Source: Cyanobacteria bacterium UBA3803 (GTDB lineage Bacteria > Cyanobacteriota > Vampirovibrionia > Gastranaerophilales > Gastranaerophilaceae). From it: a stretch of 23,933 bases of DNA. The number at the start of each line of letters is the position of its first letter. Position 1 is the first letter of the stretch. Positions 21,304-23,933 of this stretch are shown one piece after another. The notes under the pieces were generated by a model. The model saw only the letters and a list, made by a program, of their open reading frames with translations, was not told the origin of the DNA and did no database searches. The DNA is taken from positions 1 through 23,933 of the forward strand of contig DFEL01000063.1 in the NCBI GenBank assembly GCA_002369055.1, written 5' to 3'. The position numbers and the translations under genes are program-made.

Positions 21304-21747
21304 TTACTTACCAATTTCTGCAGCCTTCATTGCCATTGCTTTTGTAATATTCATTACAGCCAAGTTTGCTTCATAAGCACGTTGTGCCATCATTGCATCA
21401 GCAATATCAACCATAGCATTTACATTTGAACTTCTTATATAACCGTTAGCATCAGCGTCAGGATGACCCGGTTTATAAATTCTTTCACCCGGAGTAGGAT
21501 CTTCAACAATACCACCATAAGATACACCACCTTGCAGTGCTCCTGATGAGCCTAAACCAAATGTACCGTCTTGCATATTATTTAAAATTGCTCCAAACGA
21601 ATCACCTTTTATTGTGTTTAAAACAGGTATTTTTCTAACGTAATTAGGAGTATCAATATTTGCAATATTCTTTGCATGAACATCCAATCTGTTACCGTGT
21701 GCTTTTAAGGCATTTGAACCTATGTACATTGAATCTAATATTCCCAT
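21304..21747 (-). CDS. flgC: Flagellar basal-body rod protein FlgC
   Basis: Proximal rod subunit of the flagellar axial family, exported by the flagellar type III system and assembled between the MS ring and distal rod. The N-terminal helix LDSMYIGSNALKAHGNRLDVH and the axial signature NIANIDTPNYVRK are present, as is the FlgC-type VEDPTPGERIYKPGHPDAD. The C-terminal helix is NVNAMVDIADAMMAQRAYEAN. The 147 residues are normal for FlgC. The start has GAGGT about 6 nt upstream within the shared word AGCGAGG. It is the last gene of a four-gene operon, ending before the strong terminator at 21252-21288; fliE, which commonly follows flgC, is absent. Confidence 0.97.
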   Translation of the reverse strand: MGILDSMYIGSNALKAHGNRLDVHAKNIANIDTPNYVRKIPVLNTIKGDSFGAILNNMQDGTFGLGSSGALQGGVSYGGIVEDPTPGERIYKPGHPDADANGYIRSSNVNAMVDIADAMMAQRAYEANLAVMNITKAMAMKAAEIGK

Positions 21748-21846
21748 AATTACCTCGCTTTTCTTCTCTGTTTTATTTATCGTTCTTTTTTGTTTCTAAG
21801 TGCAATTTCTCCTTATTATTTACATCAAATGTATTAGATTAAGTTA

Positions 21847-22200
21847 TTATTTACCAACATTTAATGCTGTTTTCATCATATTAATTACGTTTGACATACG
21901 ACGTGTAGCCATTGTATAAATTAATGAATTTTGTTGCATTCCTATTAATTCATCTGCAACATTTACACCTTCGCCTGCATTTTGGTCAACAATGCTTGTT
22001 ACACCCATTTCTTTTGAAAGTTTCGTTTCCATTGGACCATTTGCATTACCCAAGCAAGCTGCAAAGTTTATATCTTGTCTTACATAATTTGGTGTATCAA
22101 CGTTTGCAACATTTTCTGTTAATAACTTTTGTCTTTTTGCAACTAATCCCAATATTTGAGAAGATCTTGCAAAACTATCTACCGGATTAAATGATACCAT
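21847..22200 (-). CDS. flgB: Flagellar basal-body rod protein FlgB
   Basis: Proximal rod subunit, partner of FlgC. The N-terminal part has FARSSQILGLVAKRQKLL and the axial motif NVANVDTPNYVRQDINF. The C-terminal helix QQNSLIYTMATRRMSNVI is followed by the family's terminal MMKTALNVGK. The 117 residues are slightly short of the usual 130-140. AGCGAGGT precedes the start. The 99-bp gap to flgC is purine-rich on the coding strand and contains no other gene. Confidence 0.95.
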   Translation of the reverse strand: MVSFNPVDSFARSSQILGLVAKRQKLLTENVANVDTPNYVRQDINFAACLGNANGPMETKLSKEMGVTSIVDQNAGEGVNVADELIGMQQNSLIYTMATRRMSNVINMMKTALNVGK

Positions 22201-22246
22201 ATTTATTACCTCGCTTTTTTGAATTACTAATTAACTTTTATTTAAA

Positions 22247-22969
22247 TTATGATTCTCTAATGTTAATTGATTTGTTATACATATCATCTGTTACTTTCAA
22301 AACACTCATACTTGCCAGCATAGAAGCATTTAATCTTAACATATCATTTACAGAGTTATAAATATTTGTGTTTGAATTTTCTAAATAATGTTGTTTTATA
22401 TAGTTATGATTTTTAACTAATTTTGGTTCACCTGATTCATCTGTTTGCCAAACTCTGTTACCCTGAGTATCTTGTTGCAACCCCTCACAACAATCAAATT
22501 GAACCAATGGAATTGTACCTAAACATTTTCCTTTACTGTCAGTTGCAGAATCATAAGCAAAAACTTTACCATCTTCTTTAATTTGGAACTTGTATAAATT
22601 TGCCGGAAGTTTAATACCTGCACCAACAATCCAGTTATCATTAGTTACAAGATATCCGCCTTTACCTCTTTTGAAAGAACCATCACGAGTATATGCAACT
22701 TCACCGTCAGGAGAAACGATAGGAATAAAACCTTCACCATCAATAGCAACATCATAAGGATTGCTTGTAACTTTCATAGAACCTTTTTGATAATCAGTTC
22801 TTACAGAACCTGAAACATAACCATCGTCAGATAAAACTTGTTCAAAACGAACTGCTTTATATCCGTTTGTACTGTAATTTGCAAAATTAGTACCTACATA
22901 GCCTAATCTTTCAAACATACTGCTTGCGTTATTAATATTTTTTCTGATTATACCTTGAATGTTATACAT
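22247..22969 (-). CDS. Flagellar hook-basal body protein, FlgG/FlgF family (distal rod)
   Basis: A 240-residue axial protein. The N-terminal helix and rod signature are degenerate (ERLGYVGTNFANYSTNGYKA). The central beta part has YDVAIDGEGFIPIVSPDGEV and YTRDGSFKRGKGGYLVT, the hallmark of FlgF/FlgG/FlgE-type proteins. The C-terminal helix starts NSVNDMLRLNASMLASMSVLK. Two adjacent cysteines (FDCCEG) are unusual for a rod protein. Deciding between FlgF and FlgG needs a phylogeny. AGCGAGGG lies upstream of the ATG, and the gene is 30 bp from its upstream neighbour. Confidence 0.9.
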   Translation of the reverse strand: MYNIQGIIRKNINNASSMFERLGYVGTNFANYSTNGYKAVRFEQVLSDDGYVSGSVRTDYQKGSMKVTSNPYDVAIDGEGFIPIVSPDGEVAYTRDGSFKRGKGGYLVTNDNWIVGAGIKLPANLYKFQIKEDGKVFAYDSATDSKGKCLGTIPLVQFDCCEGLQQDTQGNRVWQTDESGEPKLVKNHNYIKQHYLENSNTNIYNSVNDMLRLNASMLASMSVLKVTDDMYNKSINIRES

Positions 22970-22999
22970 AATTGTTACCCTCGCTGATTAAAATTTAAA

Positions 23000-23698
23000 C
23001 TAGCCTGCCTGACCTAATTGGCTTATAGCTTTTTGAAGATTTGAGTTTTCTATTAAAAACATTTGCCTGTTTGCTTCAAAAGTTCTTTTTATTGGCATTA
23101 AACTCATAAATTCGTTTTGCAGTGCTACGTTTGAATATTCACTGTAACCTTGTTGAACTTGCGGATTAACAATTCCGACACCGTTTGAATCAACAATTCC
23201 AAGATTTGCAACATGTTTTAATTTCTTATCTTTTCTGTCTAAAATACTTATTGCACCTCTTGTATTAACAACAACATCTTTTGGACTTTCAGGTAAAATG
23301 TTAAACTTGATAGGAACACCTGTATTAGATAAAACTTTGTTACCCTGTAAATCTAAACAATTTCCGTCAACATCAATTTTAAAACGTCCGTCACGTGTCA
23401 TTCTAACGCCTTCTGGAGTTTGAATTTGAAAATAACCTTTAGAAGCCATAGCCAAATCCATTGGGTTATCTGTACGGCTAATTCTACCAACAGTATCATC
23501 AACAACAGTAGATAAACCGTCAACACCAAGAAATTCGGTAAAAGAAGAAACAACAGATTCTCTGCGTTGATAACCAACTTTGTCAAAGCCATTAACATTA
23601 TCGCTGACATTTGCCATTAAAGCAGTTTGAACTTGCATAGCACGAATTGCTGTTTTCAAACCATTTTCATTTAATTGTACTCCGCCATTAATTCTCAT
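23000..23698 (-). CDS. Flagellar hook-basal body protein, FlgF/FlgG family
   Basis: The first gene of the operon, 232 residues. It contains MANVSDNVNGFDKVGYQRRE (axial signature, degenerate from the usual NNLANxxTxGYK), then DNPMDLAMASKGYFQIQTPE and RMTRDGRFKIDVDGNCLDL, the typical rod/hook core, and ends with FEANRQMFLIENSNLQKAI. It probably forms the distal rod with the next gene product; FlgF is the more likely name by position, but I cannot prove it. Its first residues MRINGGVQLNENGLK are not typical of the family. AGCGAGGCGG precedes the ATG. It is the only gene of the operon with a long upstream region carrying paired repeats. Confidence 0.88.
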   Translation of the reverse strand: MRINGGVQLNENGLKTAIRAMQVQTALMANVSDNVNGFDKVGYQRRESVVSSFTEFLGVDGLSTVVDDTVGRISRTDNPMDLAMASKGYFQIQTPEGVRMTRDGRFKIDVDGNCLDLQGNKVLSNTGVPIKFNILPESPKDVVVNTRGAISILDRKDKKLKHVANLGIVDSNGVGIVNPQVQQGYSEYSNVALQNEFMSLMPIKRTFEANRQMFLIENSNLQKAISQLGQAG

Positions 23699-23724
23699 AA
23701 TTACCGCCTCGCTTCTCTTATTCT

Positions 23725-23832
23725 CATGTATTTAATCGGAAAATTCAAGTCAAAATAGAGTAAATCGTAAAAATCTCATCTGAATAGTGGACTTTTGCCA
23801 TGTATTTAATGATGAAAAATAAAAAGTCAAAA
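23725..23832 (-). promoter_or_regulatory. Twofold repeated sequence pair upstream of the flagellar operon
   Basis: On the coding strand the words TTTTGACTT and ATTAAATACATG each occur twice, in the same order: TTTTGACTT at 23832-23824 and 23755-23747, ATTAAATACATG at 23810-23799 and 23736-23725. The proximal copy contains CCGATTAAA, which recalls part of a sigma-28 -10, and TTGACT 17 bp from TACATG. The duplicated module could be two promoters or two regulator sites; neither is certain. Confidence 0.45.
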
Positions 23833-23839
23833 TTTTTGC

Positions 23840-23868
23840 TTGACATATTTTTATTTCCTTATTAGAAT
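23840..23868 (+). promoter_or_regulatory. Promoter of tRNA-Thr
   Basis: TTGACA (23840-23845), 17 bp, TAGAAT (23863-23868); 11 of 12 consensus bases. The tRNA starts 20 bp after the -10. It shares its -10 with the tRNA-Phe promoter. Confidence 0.8.
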
Positions 23869-23887
23869 AGATATTGTCAACTGACGT

Positions 23888-23933
23888 GCCGGCATAGCTC
23901 AACGGTAGAGCAACGGTTTTGTAAACCGTAGGT
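23888..23933 (+). tRNA. tRNA-Thr (anticodon TGT), cut by the window end
   Basis: Only the 5' part is present: acceptor strand GCCGGCA, D-arm GCTC/GAGC with AACGGTA, and anticodon stem ACGGT/ACCGT around loop TTTGTAA, giving anticodon TGT. The T-arm and 3' acceptor strand lie outside the window. Confidence 0.93.

Overview
The window is a low-GC bacterial chromosome segment whose gene set points to an uncultured gut relative of the Cyanobacteria, most likely the Gastranaerophilales (Vampirovibrionia, formerly Melainabacteria). The clues are two single-gene prepilin-like proteins with the FTLAE-type leader, flagellar rod genes, a folate-dependent TrmFO, glycogen debranching and envelope-sugar enzymes, and strong AT bias. 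The lineage is inferred from gene content and style and was not tested by a search.

Layout. 1-1885: a LuxR-type response regulator (-) and, divergently, a prepilin-like protein (+) with a palindrome over its likely promoter. 1888-8703 (-): a giant AsmA-like membrane-anchored protein, a lineage-specific 201-residue protein, and a glycogen debranching enzyme, each with its own terminator or promoter. 8795-11399: a GT8 glycosyltransferase (-) divergent from a small XRE repressor (+) with three matching palindromic operators between them, then a UDP-GlcNAc 2-epimerase (-). 11408-11610: a compact transcription unit with its own promoter, a foldable leader that can hide the ribosome-binding site, and a 29-residue hydrophobic peptide. 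11713-14565 (+): trmFO, a PgeF/YfiH-family gene and a DegT-like PLP enzyme, close or overlapping. 14604-14820 (-): a candidate structured non-coding RNA. 14875-18667: a GH38 alpha-mannosidase (-) divergent from folK and an HI0933-type flavoprotein (+). 18784-20329: a second prepilin-like gene, a roughly 60-nt candidate sRNA on the opposite strand, and infC, which appears to start at an AUA codon. 20334-20992: tRNA-Phe(GAA) surrounded by direct and inverted partial copies of itself. 21304-23698 (-): a flagellar rod operon (FlgF/FlgG-like, FlgG/FlgF-like, flgB, flgC), and at the right edge the 5' part of tRNA-Thr(TGT).

The most unusual features are: (1) the tRNA-Phe locus, with two 102-bp tandem units upstream that each carry the tRNA 5' end plus an exact antisense copy of its D-arm, and a 3'-end duplication and antisense T-arm segment downstream; (2) the peptide unit at 11408-11610; (3) the sRNA with a consensus promoter, CU-rich body and terminator at 19579-19673; (4) the operator triplet of the XRE/GT8 module; (5) a repeated geometry in which a -10 element lies 6-7 nt before the start codon, suggesting leaderless mRNAs for four genes; and (6) the infC AUA start. 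All promoter, operator and RNA-fold statements were made by eye and were not computed.
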